Part shown: piece by piece, positions 6,101 to 15,600 of the stretch
Layout of the letters: each line of letters starts with the position of its first letter
Numbering within the stretch: the first letter of the stretch is position 1
From: JASEHD01 sp964471945
GTDB taxonomy: Bacteria; Bacteroidota; Ignavibacteria; UBA10030; SZUA-254
NCBI GenBank assembly: GCA_964471945.1
Contig: CAYYIJ010000048.1
Coordinates: forward strand, 1 to 18,165
DNA: 18,165 nt
Direction: 5' to 3'
Position numbers and translations under genes: made by a program
Notes under the pieces: generated by a model
Told to the model about the DNA's origin: nothing
The model's database searches: none
Seen by the model: only the letters and a program-made list of their open reading frames with translations

Positions 6101-8592
6101 CAGTAGGTTTCACTCTAACAGACGCTAATGGTAATTACTCCTTTGACTTGTCAACATTAAATAATGGCTTACCGGGAACCTATAACGTTCGCCTTGTCAA
6201 GCCGGGTTATGCATTTACACTCCCATTCGGTACCACTGGTATTAGGGACGTCAATCATCCTGGTGATGGCTCCACAATCGCTAATATAAACTTTGGTAAA
6301 TATCAAGGTTTTGTCAGCGGTCTGAAATTCAACGATCTGCTTAATAATGGTGTGTATGATCCCGGTGTGGATCCACCGCTATCCGGCTGGACGATTCAAT
6401 TACACAAAGATTCAGCTAACGGACCATTAATAGGTAGTGCTGTAACAGCAGCAAACGGTACATACACCATAAGTGCACCCGCTTATTTCTGGGGTGCTGG
6501 TAATCCCGGTAATTATGTTGTGAAGGAAATACCAAAACCAACTGTAGCCCGACAGACATTCCCTGCAGCTCCGGGTACTCATACTATACAAATGACTGGT
6601 ACAAGTGGTCCTACCAACATAGTCGATAACAAAAACTTCGGTAACTTCGTCTATGCCATAATGACCGTTAAGTGCGCTGTTGATCGTAGCGGCGATGGTA
6701 TAGAAGGACTTGAAGATCAATTTTTCATTCCAATAGGACAAGGCAAGGTATCGTATGAATTCTGGAAGGGTGCAGTAAGGCTCGATTCGTTCACACTTGG
6801 AGATGGAGTGTTATTGAAGATATTCTATAGTAACGATACTGGTACTTACACTATTAAACGTGTAACACCCATTCCATCAAACTGGATTGAAACCACCCCA
6901 AATCAATATACAGTAGTTGTTGATAGCTGCATGGAGACTCACAGTGTATTCTTCGGATACTTCAGATATGTAACGGTTACAGGTAAGAAGTTCGAAGTTA
7001 AGGAAGGTAATCCTGGATTAGAAAACTGGACAATCAATGTAACAGGTGGTACGTACTTTGGCAGTAACTCAGCGTTAACTGCTGGCGATGGTACTTACAG
7101 TATCGATAGTATCGGTCCTGGTTCACATACCATCGATGAAGTACTACAGACCGGATGGAGGAAAATATCACCAACATCACCATATAATTTCACCGCATAC
7201 AGTGGACATGTAAGTATAAACAATCCGAAGAACCAAGATTTCGGAAACTTCAAGAATGTCAGCATCAGCGGCGTGAAGTATCGTGACTTCAATGGTAACT
7301 GCACCGTGGATGGTCAAGATTACGGTATGGCTGAGTGGACAGTTAACCTCACTGGAGCAGCTTCAGCATCTGATGTTACAGATCAGAATGGTGAATATTC
7401 ATTCACCGGACTCGGCCCTGGCACGTACACTGTTACTGAGGAAGTAAAACAGGGCTTCGTAACTGAATGCGTTACTTTCTATGAAATTACAGTAGTGAGC
7501 GGTACCGATGTAACAGGTAAGAACTTCTTCAACACAGGCTCTATAGATGATAAGAAGTTCACAACCTTCATTTGCCCACCTGTAGAAGCTGCAGCTTGTG
7601 CAAAAGCGAAGCCAGTGAAAGACTGGACAGCGAAGAAACCGACAGTACCTAATTATGCAAACTTGGTTTCGAGGATAGTAATCAAGACCGAGCAGGCACT
7701 AATGGTCGGTTTGGAAAAGCAGTTAAACGCTGGCGGTAAAGAGAAAGCATACTTCCGACCAAAGGCATACGGAGACGTATGGAAGACGTTGTGTGATAAG
7801 GGTACAAAACATACCGGACCGGCACGCGGCTTCGATGTTACCAATAAAGGTGGATTAATGCTGAAGAGATGGGCAAGTGTATCACCCAACAAGAAGAATG
7901 ATAAATTAGTCCAAGAACTCGCAATACTCGATATCAATATCTTGGCAAGCGTTAAGGGCATAACACCGAGTGGCTTCGGCAACTTGTGTTATTATGAGCC
8001 GGGCAATGCACTGCACGGAATGTCCATTAATGCTATTGCCGCATATGCAGATGGAATAATGACGAACTGGGAAGGCGTTCCATTTGCGACGTATGATAAC
8101 CTCTATTATGTTGCCGGGCGGATTAACGCAGCATTCTATGATGGCTTTGGTTATGATGTAACACAATGGCAAGCAACCACCCCCCCGAGTGTATTGTACT
8201 TCCCCGGAGTGAAAGCTCTGAATGAAGTAGAATATCTGCGTGCATGCACGGGTGGTGCTCCAATTGCTACACCACCGGCGCCAGAACCATTGCCGACTGT
8301 GTACGCATTGGGTCAGAACTATCCGAACCCATTCAACCCAACAACAACAGTTTCGTTCGATCTACCCTTTACATCAATTGTAACACTGAAGATCTACAAT
8401 ATGTTAGGTCAAGAGGTGGGAACATTGTTTGACAGGGAAGAGTTCGAAGCCGGTGTAGTAGAAGAAACATTCGATGCAAGCACACTTGCGTCGGGTATTT
8501 ACCTCTATCGCATTGTTGCCGAACAAATCGATGAGGACGGTGTTGTAAGCCAGACCTTCACGCAAGTGAAGAAGATGGTATTGGTGAAGTAA
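3127..8592 (+). CDS. Giant multidomain T9SS-secreted surface protein
   Basis: This 1821-residue protein begins with a Sec signal peptide (MKRF, hydrophobic core to about residue 22, cleavage near FAS). AGGAGG (3117-3122), four bases before the ATG, fixes the start. Residues 65-150 resemble the lead-in of secreted parallel beta-helix proteins. Residues 150-480 carry repeated Asn-rich strands typical of a beta-helix, closed near residues 550-570 by an ETRS-TTPDAGVDEF-type stretch. An Ig/CARDB-like segment (575-690) and an aromatic-rich jelly-roll/MAM-like segment (691-955) follow. Then come five SdrD B-like repeats of about 100 residues (956-1058, 1059-1175, 1176-1278, 1279-1376, 1377-1475). 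The first has a DLNGNGVKD calcium-loop-like motif (966-974), and several end in an FGNF-type strand. Residues 1476-1720 are an unrecognised Lys-rich domain. A T9SS type A sorting domain closes the protein (YPNPFNP 1732-1738, end KKMVLVK). The likely role is an adhesin-like or structural surface protein; the ligand is unknown. Confidence 0.9.
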   Translation: MKRFTILMGLVILTLSLISLGFASDENSGAAKTQIGDKLQQLDNSELRQDRVSSMQSYDWDQANPKATIPEAGMSLAKVTGIPAGTYPIPGPYGSSIAAVAGYVNGAGIDGPVIFELINTTYNEPTGTTFGSYSGNTNLLTIRPAAGTAVTVNFVSTASNGKGISFNDARNITIDGINASGASLTLRYSGGTFPVNDLFAATVYITGNSQYITVRNATVHGNIEGAFETQTNGRAAIFLYAATGQLNQYITVDGCTIINATFGFKSLQQFTAPTFFISANHVWFTNNKVGGAFGGKVLQGILAEATFGFRINNNIFDGIEVNPRYFDLPSEATIEYNPLRTFSNTNFLYWFGQYSAVHVYNIDNLSTVLNNHVKSVINTNPRGFLVYGMTVRISNVGRALVANNRIQGVVNMDNTGQTLGFRTTNMNIYHNSVLLNANMTGYPSHISTCMNNDGASVIRNNAFSNEITGGTASFTRGVNSATVIDYCAINSNGWFTTASPGTITAGVGAGCNPNGLYGPIYFTADLHIDNTQPTSASNIGQAGLTPAVPLDIDVETRSLTTPDAGVDEFADAPLIPVDLLAVLIPSPGFGGVPSGIAHPVIAGFKNNSNTPAASDVNVTISGPETYNNTVPGVAFTSAQYKTVTFAPWTPNVGGGSPRTVTATTLLSDANNGNNTFSRSQPVSDPVAVTTSYCTDFNTAGTRAGWTGTGDFALAGVGGWNNTNFTKLGGAYNDAAPASRWSWVSKPGPPLPGLSGYASVGNPAIPGSSAWYHSDQRLSQVQSPFFNLSGMTGDVYVSFVHSVDVEGLWERSWMWYTTDGVVWRNLGTLNDPNGINWYSTAVYKNAMSGSDGASCLDLSNWNTHVVSFASATMNAPQPGWSSNFASGTSCADGVYWDAAGNTGGPNGWVFVQIKLPAAIKNAPVIRFAYATFADFWYTDEGWAFDKFCIGPEATFTGGFITGNVFHDLNGNGVKDVEPNNVGDTVRLSYFGVPVGFTLTDANGNYSFDLSTLNNGLPGTYNVRLVKPGYAFTLPFGTTGIRDVNHPGDGSTIANINFGKYQGFVSGLKFNDLLNNGVYDPGVDPPLSGWTIQLHKDSANGPLIGSAVTAANGTYTISAPAYFWGAGNPGNYVVKEIPKPTVARQTFPAAPGTHTIQMTGTSGPTNIVDNKNFGNFVYAIMTVKCAVDRSGDGIEGLEDQFFIPIGQGKVSYEFWKGAVRLDSFTLGDGVLLKIFYSNDTGTYTIKRVTPIPSNWIETTPNQYTVVVDSCMETHSVFFGYFRYVTVTGKKFEVKEGNPGLENWTINVTGGTYFGSNSALTAGDGTYSIDSIGPGSHTIDEVLQTGWRKISPTSPYNFTAYSGHVSINNPKNQDFGNFKNVSISGVKYRDFNGNCTVDGQDYGMAEWTVNLTGAASASDVTDQNGEYSFTGLGPGTYTVTEEVKQGFVTECVTFYEITVVSGTDVTGKNFFNTGSIDDKKFTTFICPPVEAAACAKAKPVKDWTAKKPTVPNYANLVSRIVIKTEQALMVGLEKQLNAGGKEKAYFRPKAYGDVWKTLCDKGTKHTGPARGFDVTNKGGLMLKRWASVSPNKKNDKLVQELAILDINILASVKGITPSGFGNLCYYEPGNALHGMSINAIAAYADGIMTNWEGVPFATYDNLYYVAGRINAAFYDGFGYDVTQWQATTPPSVLYFPGVKALNEVEYLRACTGGAPIATPPAPEPLPTVYALGQNYPNPFNPTTTVSFDLPFTSIVTLKIYNMLGQEVGTLFDREEFEAGVVEETFDASTLASGIYLYRIVAEQIDEDGVVSQTFTQVKKMVLVK

Positions 8593-8606
8593 TTCACTTA
8601 ATCTCT

Positions 8607-8670
8607 AACCTTGCGAAGGGCTTGCCCTGAACGCAAGTGAAGGGTCTACCTTCGCAAGGTTTCTAATTTT
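8607..8670 (+). terminator. Terminator of the giant surface-protein gene
   Basis: A perfect 13-bp inverted repeat, AACCTTGCGAAGG (8607-8619) and CCTTCGCAAGGTT (8649-8661), begins 14 bases after the stop codon. It is followed by a T-rich stretch ending in TTTT (8667-8670). The 29-base loop holds smaller pairings, CTTGC/GCAAG (8621-8625/8633-8637) or CCCT/AGGG (8625-8628/8641-8644), so the loop may fold on its own. A rho-independent terminator is likely although the T tract is interrupted. Confidence 0.6.
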
Positions 8671-8700
8671 CTCCCGTCTTGCGAGAGTGGGACGGGAGAG
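8669..8700. repeat. Second hairpin in the 8593-8754 gap
   Basis: TCTCCCGTC (8670-8678) pairs perfectly with GACGGGAGA (8691-8699) around a 12-base loop. It lies directly behind the terminator hairpin and is not followed by a T tract, so it is more likely a transcript-stabilising stem or intergenic repeat than a terminator. Confidence 0.5.
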
Positions 8701-8754
8701 CTAATAAAATAAAATTTAATTCACATTATTAATTAATATTTTGGAGAGGTCCAA

Positions 8755-9678
8755 ATGTTGTTAAAAAAAACGTTGATGTTATTCTGTGCTGTTTTTACAT
8801 TTCTACTTCTAAATTCTGTTTCCCTTGCTCAACAGGATGGATCAAAATTTTGGATATATTTTGAAACTTCAGTCGAAGGCGATACATCACTCACTCTATT
8901 ATTCGGCAATCAGCTTTTATGCACTAACGAGATAGATAGTTTTTCACGTGACTTCAGAGAGTATGAATTACCACCATTGCAACCGGGTCTTGATGCCCGA
9001 TGGGTTATGCCGCAAGATAGTCAATGGGGCTGGGGGAATGGATTAGATCGGGATTACCGAGGAGTTCCCTTAGATGCTGAAAAATCAAATAAATATTTTT
9101 TACAAATCGTTCAAGGTAATGCTGATGATGCCGAGATCACTATTGTATGGCCCCCTGCTTCATATCTGAGTGAAAGATGCGATAGCATGTTTTTTGAAGA
9201 TATTTCCGGTCTCCTAAATCCACCCAGGATAGATATGTTCGCACAGGACACATTGCGCATCCCCAATTTTATATCGCAGGGCTATAAATATTTTTATATC
9301 TATAAATACGGTGTAAAATTGGTAGATTCAATATTAGGAGGTGGAAGTTCAGTTAAACAAGAGAATACGGTTATACCCACGGGTTTTGCATTATCATCAA
9401 ATTATCCGAATCCGTTTAACCCAGTAACAACAATCCGCTTCGATATACAGAAACGCGCGACAGCGGATATAGCTGTATATAATGCATTGGGACAAAAGGT
9501 AATCACACTCGTATCGGAAGACTTACCACCGGGTACGTATTCAACAATCTGGAATGGTGCCAATACGGATGGTCAATCTATGAGCAGCGGTGTTTATTAT
9601 GTACGGATGATTGCAAAAGCAGTTGACGGAAATGGACAAGATTTTTCCGCTCTTAGGAAATTGATTTTACTGAAATAA
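8755..9678 (+). CDS. Secreted T9SS cargo with novel WP/CDSM module
   Basis: This 307-residue protein has a signal peptide (MLLKK, hydrophobic run, cleavage near SLAQ-Q at about residue 26). GGAG at 8743-8746 sets the ATG start. Residues 30-190 form a module found again twice in the next protein: C56, E69-Y-E-L-P-P-x4-G-x-D80-A-R82, W132-P133, C142-D-S-M145, R158-x-D-M161 and K184-Y-G. I do not recognise this module as a named family. The C-terminus is a T9SS type A sorting domain (YPNPFNP 217-223, end RKLILLK) of the FlgD-like subtype, with W-N-G-x-N-T-D-G-Q then S-S-G-V-Y-Y. The product is expected to cross the inner membrane by Sec and the outer membrane by the T9SS. A hairpin terminator follows at 9705, separating it from the cluster downstream. 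The function of the N-terminal module is unknown. Confidence 0.85.
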   Translation: MLLKKTLMLFCAVFTFLLLNSVSLAQQDGSKFWIYFETSVEGDTSLTLLFGNQLLCTNEIDSFSRDFREYELPPLQPGLDARWVMPQDSQWGWGNGLDRDYRGVPLDAEKSNKYFLQIVQGNADDAEITIVWPPASYLSERCDSMFFEDISGLLNPPRIDMFAQDTLRIPNFISQGYKYFYIYKYGVKLVDSILGGGSSVKQENTVIPTGFALSSNYPNPFNPVTTIRFDIQKRATADIAVYNALGQKVITLVSEDLPPGTYSTIWNGANTDGQSMSSGVYYVRMIAKAVDGNGQDFSALRKLILLK

Positions 9679-9704
9679 AAAAATATCAATTTAAGCTTAA
9701 TTTA

Positions 9705-9748
9705 AAATGCGGAAGTTCACTTCTTGGTGCTTCCGCATTTCTTATAAT
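9705..9748 (+). terminator. Terminator after the 307-aa cargo gene
   Basis: Perfect 11-bp inverted repeat AAATGCGGAAG (9705-9715)/CTTCCGCATTT (9730-9740) with a 14-base loop, running into CTTATAAT. Its A/T flanks would allow bidirectional termination. TATAAT at 9743-9748 just behind it could be a -10 box for the next gene, but no convincing -35 box sits at the right distance. Confidence 0.65.
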
Positions 9749-9760
9749 ATATCGAATACT

Positions 9761-12658
9761 ATGAAATCTAAATCTTTACTCGGTTTTTTTGCAATTCTAA
9801 TCTTTATTGGTGATTTATACAATCCACCGATAGTGCGAACCCAAACACCCCAATTTCGTATTCCACTTATCGTTGTCGATAGCTTTTTTAATTCACCAAG
9901 GACTTTTAATAAGGTCAAACGAGATACAGTTTATATTGGTATCCATCCTAATGCAACACATTGTTTAGATCAATACGAATTGACCGGATTTCAAGATCGG
10001 TGGTTTCATGGGCTGATTGGAGCGGGTGTTGTTGATTCACAAAAACTTCAAGAGTACGAGCTTCCACCACCCCCAATGGGTTTTGATGTCAGATTAAAAA
10101 ATGTTTTCGCTAATTGTCCGCCTGGATCACCAAGTTTGGGGCAAGGTGTTAAATTCAATATTCATAAATTTGTGTCTTCATCACAGTCAGATACATTTCG
10201 ATTGAATTTTCAGAAAGACGCTGGCGATACACTAAAACAGCAAATACATGTCGAATGGCCTTCGGTTCTTTCTGAATATTGTACTTCCTTGCGTCTAAGA
10301 TGGACTACGAGAGTCAATGAAGATATGTTCACTACGACGAAATTTATTGATACAAATCTTACACTCATTCCGAGATTAGATATTATTATGACTGGCGCTA
10401 AAGTCCCTCCCGGACCACCAGCCCAAGCACAGATAACTTCACCGATTGTAGGCGATACAACTGTTTCTTATTTTCCGACTCTACAGTGGATCCCACGACC
10501 GAACACTGATTACTATATGCTTCAGGTCGGGGCTGATTCATTATTTACTAACGTTATTGTTGACGATACATTATCTGGTACATCGAAGCAGTTATCGTAT
10601 CTTGGACAATCTCAATATTATTATTCCCGAGTTCTTGTTGTTAATAAATATGGTGTAACTGCATATCCATCCAATCCATACCGATTTAAAACCCGAAGCA
10701 TAGCGATCTATCCGGCAAACGGCTCAACGAATGTTGCTTTGAATCCAAGATTAAACTGGAATAGTTTTCCATCGATTTCACCAGTAACGTATCGATTTCA
10801 AGTGGCGAATGATCCTGGTTTTTCGCCCGCAAGTTTGCACACGGATACAATAACAACGGATACTACTTTCCAGATTAGTTCTTTGCAAACCTGTATCAAC
10901 TATTATTGGCGGATACGAACAACGAATGCAATGGGAACTGGTCAATGGTCAAGTCCGAATAAATTTAGAACGATACTCAGCACACCGGCAATGCCATCAT
11001 TAGTCAGCCCGGCAGATAATTCGACTGATGTTGATTTGAAGCCGACGCTTAGCTGGTCAACGAATGATCCATGTACAGACGGATACCATTTTCAAGCGGC
11101 AACTGATGTCAATTTTTCGAATCTCACCGTTGATTTAATAACCGACCAAAAATCATACACGTTTAACTCATTTTTGGAACAAGGGGCTGATTATTACTGG
11201 AGGGTTAAATCGAGGAATGCGATTGATTCGAGCCAATACACAACAAGTTGGAAGTTCAGGACAAAATTTATTCCGGCTCCTGCAACTCCAAATTTGATAT
11301 ATCCAACTGATGGATTGGGAAATGTTCTGAGCTGTGTAACTCTTGTATGGGATTCTGCATTGTATGCACTCTCCTATCGCGTTCAAGCTGCTTTGGATAC
11401 AGGTTTTACTATTCTTAAAGTTGACGATTCGACTATAGCGGCGCAGCCGGCAATTCGTCCATCTCAACAGGTTTGCGGTCTCCTAAATAGCACGAGATTT
11501 TACTGGCGTGTGAATGCAAAAAATGTTTTTGGTACGAGTGAATGGTCACAAGTCAGAAAATTCACAACTTTATATCCACCCGACACCGCACGTTTAATTT
11601 CGCCGCCAAATGGGGCACGTAAAGTTTCTGTAACACCGATATTTGATTGGAGCATCGCCCAACGCGCTGATGGTTATCATTTACAAGTTGCATTAGATAC
11701 GGTCTTCCAAGAAATTGTTATCAATGATACATCAATAACTGAATTAAGCTGGGAAGTTTCGGGAGTATTAAATAGTATAACGAAATACTATTGGCGTGTA
11801 CGAGCTAAGAATCAAGTTGGATGGGGCGCATGGTCATTGATTTGTTCATTTACTACAACATACAGTGGTGTGGCAAATTGGATTGTACCGATTACTGTCG
11901 CAGAATATGGTCCCCAAAAAGAAACTGTTTATCTAGGTGTCCACCCTCAAGCTACATCGGGGATCGATGGAGCCATTGGAGAATTTACTTTACCGCCTGT
12001 AGCGTCGGGTTATTTTGACGCTCGATTTATTTCTCCTTTAATCGGTGAAGGTTTAATCCTGAATTTAGTAAGGTTTTATAATTACTCTACAATCGATACA
12101 TTTCAGGTTTATTTTCAGCCCGGGATGGGATCGTATCCGATTACTTTCTCGTGGCCCAGGAAATTTATTTCCTCTGCTTGCGATAGCATGGTTATCACAG
12201 ACCAGATAGTCAATCCAACACTAAGAAAGAGAATGGATTTAGATACATCTCTTATCGTGAGTAATTCTACCATCAAAACAGTTTATATTATTAAATATGG
12301 TTCATTTCCGATGCCAACTGATATTAAAGAGCCAGTTGTTTCCGGGATACCGAGCGGTTATGTATTGTATCAGAATTATCCCAATCCATTTAACCCAACA
12401 ACGAACATAGAATTTTCCACAGATCGTTCGGCAAAAATTCAGATGAAAATATACGATATCCTTGGCAGAGAACTTTGTACAATTGTCGATGCTTCATTTT
12501 TCCCCGGTAAATATACATTCCTCTGGAACGGCAGAGACGCCGAAGGAGTACAAATGCCCAGCGGTGTTTATTATGTCAGGTTTATCGCCCAGTCATTATC
12601 AGAAATAATTGATAACCAACAATTCATTGCTAACCGAAAAATGCTCATGGTGAAATAA
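9761..12658 (+). CDS. Fibronectin-III T9SS cargo with two WP/CDSM modules
   Basis: A 965-residue secreted protein. I start at the ATG at 9761 rather than the upstream in-frame ATG at 9707, because the latter lies in the arm of a terminator hairpin and would put 18 polar residues before the signal peptide (MKSK, then a hydrophobic stretch). Neither start has a Shine-Dalgarno sequence. Residues 30-213 carry the module also found in the 307-aa neighbour (YIGIHPNAT with C68, YELPP near 99-103, GFDVR, WP 166-167, C174). Five fibronectin type III-like repeats of about 98 residues follow (214-703), each with a P-x-L-x-W strand and a YYWR(V/I) strand. A second module copy spans 704-860 (YLGVHPQAT, EFTLPP, FDARF, WP, ACDSM, KYG). 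The T9SS sorting domain begins at YPNPFNP (873-879), is of the FlgD-like subtype, and ends RKMLMVK. The next gene starts 17 bases later, so co-transcription is likely. Confidence 0.87.
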   Translation: MKSKSLLGFFAILIFIGDLYNPPIVRTQTPQFRIPLIVVDSFFNSPRTFNKVKRDTVYIGIHPNATHCLDQYELTGFQDRWFHGLIGAGVVDSQKLQEYELPPPPMGFDVRLKNVFANCPPGSPSLGQGVKFNIHKFVSSSQSDTFRLNFQKDAGDTLKQQIHVEWPSVLSEYCTSLRLRWTTRVNEDMFTTTKFIDTNLTLIPRLDIIMTGAKVPPGPPAQAQITSPIVGDTTVSYFPTLQWIPRPNTDYYMLQVGADSLFTNVIVDDTLSGTSKQLSYLGQSQYYYSRVLVVNKYGVTAYPSNPYRFKTRSIAIYPANGSTNVALNPRLNWNSFPSISPVTYRFQVANDPGFSPASLHTDTITTDTTFQISSLQTCINYYWRIRTTNAMGTGQWSSPNKFRTILSTPAMPSLVSPADNSTDVDLKPTLSWSTNDPCTDGYHFQAATDVNFSNLTVDLITDQKSYTFNSFLEQGADYYWRVKSRNAIDSSQYTTSWKFRTKFIPAPATPNLIYPTDGLGNVLSCVTLVWDSALYALSYRVQAALDTGFTILKVDDSTIAAQPAIRPSQQVCGLLNSTRFYWRVNAKNVFGTSEWSQVRKFTTLYPPDTARLISPPNGARKVSVTPIFDWSIAQRADGYHLQVALDTVFQEIVINDTSITELSWEVSGVLNSITKYYWRVRAKNQVGWGAWSLICSFTTTYSGVANWIVPITVAEYGPQKETVYLGVHPQATSGIDGAIGEFTLPPVASGYFDARFISPLIGEGLILNLVRFYNYSTIDTFQVYFQPGMGSYPITFSWPRKFISSACDSMVITDQIVNPTLRKRMDLDTSLIVSNSTIKTVYIIKYGSFPMPTDIKEPVVSGIPSGYVLYQNYPNPFNPTTNIEFSTDRSAKIQMKIYDILGRELCTIVDASFFPGKYTFLWNGRDAEGVQMPSGVYYVRFIAQSLSEIIDNQQFIANRKMLMVK

Positions 12659-12675
12659 TCACTTCTTTATTATTT

Positions 12676-15600
12676 GTGTTTTATATTTTCTCATTTTTAT
12701 TTTCATTACAGATATTTTTCCCATTTACAGTAATCGGAGGAGATGATGGAAAAAAGGAAAGTGCCGAATCGTCGGTGCTTATCAGTAAAACAAAAACAAC
12801 GCTGTTGAATATCAATAACGTCTCGATGTGGGCTACTTACGATGGGATATTAGAGCGCGAGACGATAGAAAATATGGCAGGTGTTACCTTCCCGCGTGGG
12901 AGAGCAATAATTGTAAACGCAGGAGGATTGCTTTGGGGTGGATTAGTTCGGGATGGGTCTTCACAAGTGCTACGTGTAGGGGGGCAATCGTATGTGAGTG
13001 GAACGGTTCCCGGGAGTATCATCCGTCCGGGGGTTGTTGAAAATCCTGAAAATCCTGATGTGAGAATATATCGGGTTCGGCGCGACTGGTCAACATCGGA
13101 TCTAAAAGCGGATGCGTCTGAATTTTTCAAGATACCTCTAATAGACGTAAAGAATGAACATGTCAGGACATTACGCGATTTATATCAAAAAGATTGGATT
13201 GAATGGCCCTGGCAAAAAGGTGCGCCGTATTATGAGCGGAATGGGATACCGGGATATCAACCAGATGCGAAAGGAATTCTGGATTCGCTTAGCGATGAAC
13301 CCGGATTAGGCAAAGCTGATCAGGTAATATGGTTCGTAGCCAATGATTTGAATTCATCAGCAACCCGAAGTTTATATGGCTCGCTGCCAATCGGGCTTGA
13401 GATGCAGGTAACTTGTTGGGCTTATAAACATATTGAAGAACTTCAAAATGTGATATTTCAGCGGTATCGAATTATTTACAAGGGCAGTGGTACCACACCA
13501 TCTACCGCCCGCATCGATTCTATGTATTTTGCAAAATGGGTTGATCCCGATATTGGAAATTATTCGAATGATTTTGTCGGTTGTGATGTTGAACGTGGAA
13601 TGGGATATGCCTATAACGCAGAAATGACCGATGTAGATTTTACGAAACATAAAATGGTACCTGCAGTTGTTGGTTACGATTTCCTGCAGGGACCTCGGAA
13701 TCCTAAAATTGGAGCAACAGCGCGCTGGGGTATGACTACCATCGATGATTATGAAAATCTACCACTGACATCTTTTACATATTTTAATTCATCCTCACGC
13801 CAAACAGATCATAACATAGGAAATTATTCATCAACACGTAGTTGGTGGAATCTTTACCGTGGTTATCGTGCCGAGCCACTTAACCCTCCCGTTTGTTTCG
13901 TCGATCCGGTTACCGATCGCTGTACGAGTTTTGAGCTGAACGGCGATCCGCATAACTTTTCCGGCTGGGTAGATGGAATCAGCGATCCCGCCGATGACAG
14001 ACGTTTTGCAATTATTTCGGGACCTTGCACGATTGCTTTCGGTGATACCCAAGAAGTGGTTATCGGTTTGATCGCGGGCATCGGTAACGATAATCGCGAT
14101 GGGATAAACGTGATTAAGAACATCGATGATGCGGCACAAGATGCTTTTAATCTTAATTTCGATTTCCCCGACAAAGTTCCCGCTCCTAATGTAAGAATCG
14201 TCGAATTGGACAATAAAATAATTCTCGATTGGGAATCTGATACGGCGCAGATACGTAAAATAGAATCGTACAATTCGAAGGGGTATAAATTCGAGACTTA
14301 TAAAATTTATCAACTGCCATCGCCATCGGCATCAAAAACGGATGGGATAATATACACGCCATTTGACCGAACCCAACCTCGATATCTTGAGCTGACGGCT
14401 GATAAATTTCGGAATCGTACTTTGGTAAACGGGCAAAAATACTATTTTGCGGTTACAGCTACTGCTTATAATCCTGAACCAACAGTTACAAAAAAAAGGA
14501 TCGAATCTGCTCTCAATATTTATCAAGCAGTTCCTCACAGCCCGAATCCCGGTACTATTTATCCGTACTCTGCCGATAGCAAAATAAGCGAGGTCTGGGA
14601 TAATGTCGGATTCAATAATGCTGAAGTACGAATTAATTATTACGATATATCAAAATCGGATGGTAATATTCACAAGATTCTCTTCCATCGAAATTCTGAT
14701 CCTATAGTTGATTTTCACGAAAAACCTAAGTGGTCTCTAATAGATTCAACAAAGAATGATACACTCTTGAATCGCCTACCTGTTGATATATCGCCACAGC
14801 GTGTTATCACGAAAGGTTTTACAATCCAAGTCATGATGCCTTTTCATGGACTAAGGACTGTTACTCAAGCCCTTTATAATTATCAACCGACAAGAGAACT
14901 GGTGTTTAACCAGCCAAATTCAGCAGGGAATTTTATGGTTCTAGGACCTGGTAGTTCAATATTAGATACGCTAAAAGGACAGCGTCATGATGACTATGAT
15001 ATTGAATTAACTTTTACAGGTGATTCAAGCTGGACTTTCTTTATGGGATCTTTAGCGCCGACCTCAAGATTTGTACGTGTGCCATTTCAAGCCTGGGAGG
15101 TTAAAGTTATTGGAAATGATACTATAAGGCGACAACTTTATACTACTGTAACTGATTGTGGAAACGACAGTGTTTGGAGGCCGGTCGATATTTTGAATCG
15201 AACATACAACGGTAAACCAGTAAAAACTTTTTATCCATTGGCTGTTATCGTAGATAGTACCAGGATGTGGGTACATGATGTTGGACAAAGTTATTATATC
15301 GGTGGAACATACCATGATGATGTACCATGGAGGATGGATTATCTATATCACCGGATTTTCCTTTTTCTCGGTGGTTTTTATTATTCAAATAAAGTTTCCA
15401 TAAGTCGTGTTTATATTGCCGATATCGATGATGATGGAATCGCTGCTCCCCCTGGAACAACCATACGTTTTGAACACCATAAAGAAATTAGAAATAGAGA
15501 TGAAAAATTATTTATTTCTTCGCCTGTAATTACAGATGATCTAAATGCAGCCAGAGAAGAAATTAAGAAAGTAAATGTATTCCCGAATCCATACTACGGT

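Noticed and set aside
9707..9760. Upstream ATG as start of the fibronectin-III cargo
   Set aside because: It sits in a terminator stem and would place a polar 18-residue extension before an otherwise normal signal peptide; 9761 is preferred.
12676..12678. Possible upstream non-GTG start for the 1071-aa gene to add basic residues to the signal peptide
   Set aside because: No in-frame ATG, GTG or TTG exists between the previous stop and 12676; only an ATA at 12655 is available, which is unlikely.
13831..14313. Minus-strand open frame of 160 codons, the longest antisense frame
   Set aside because: It lies entirely inside the well-supported 1071-residue gene, has no recognisable domain or ribosome binding site, and overlaps another antisense frame; it is a shadow.
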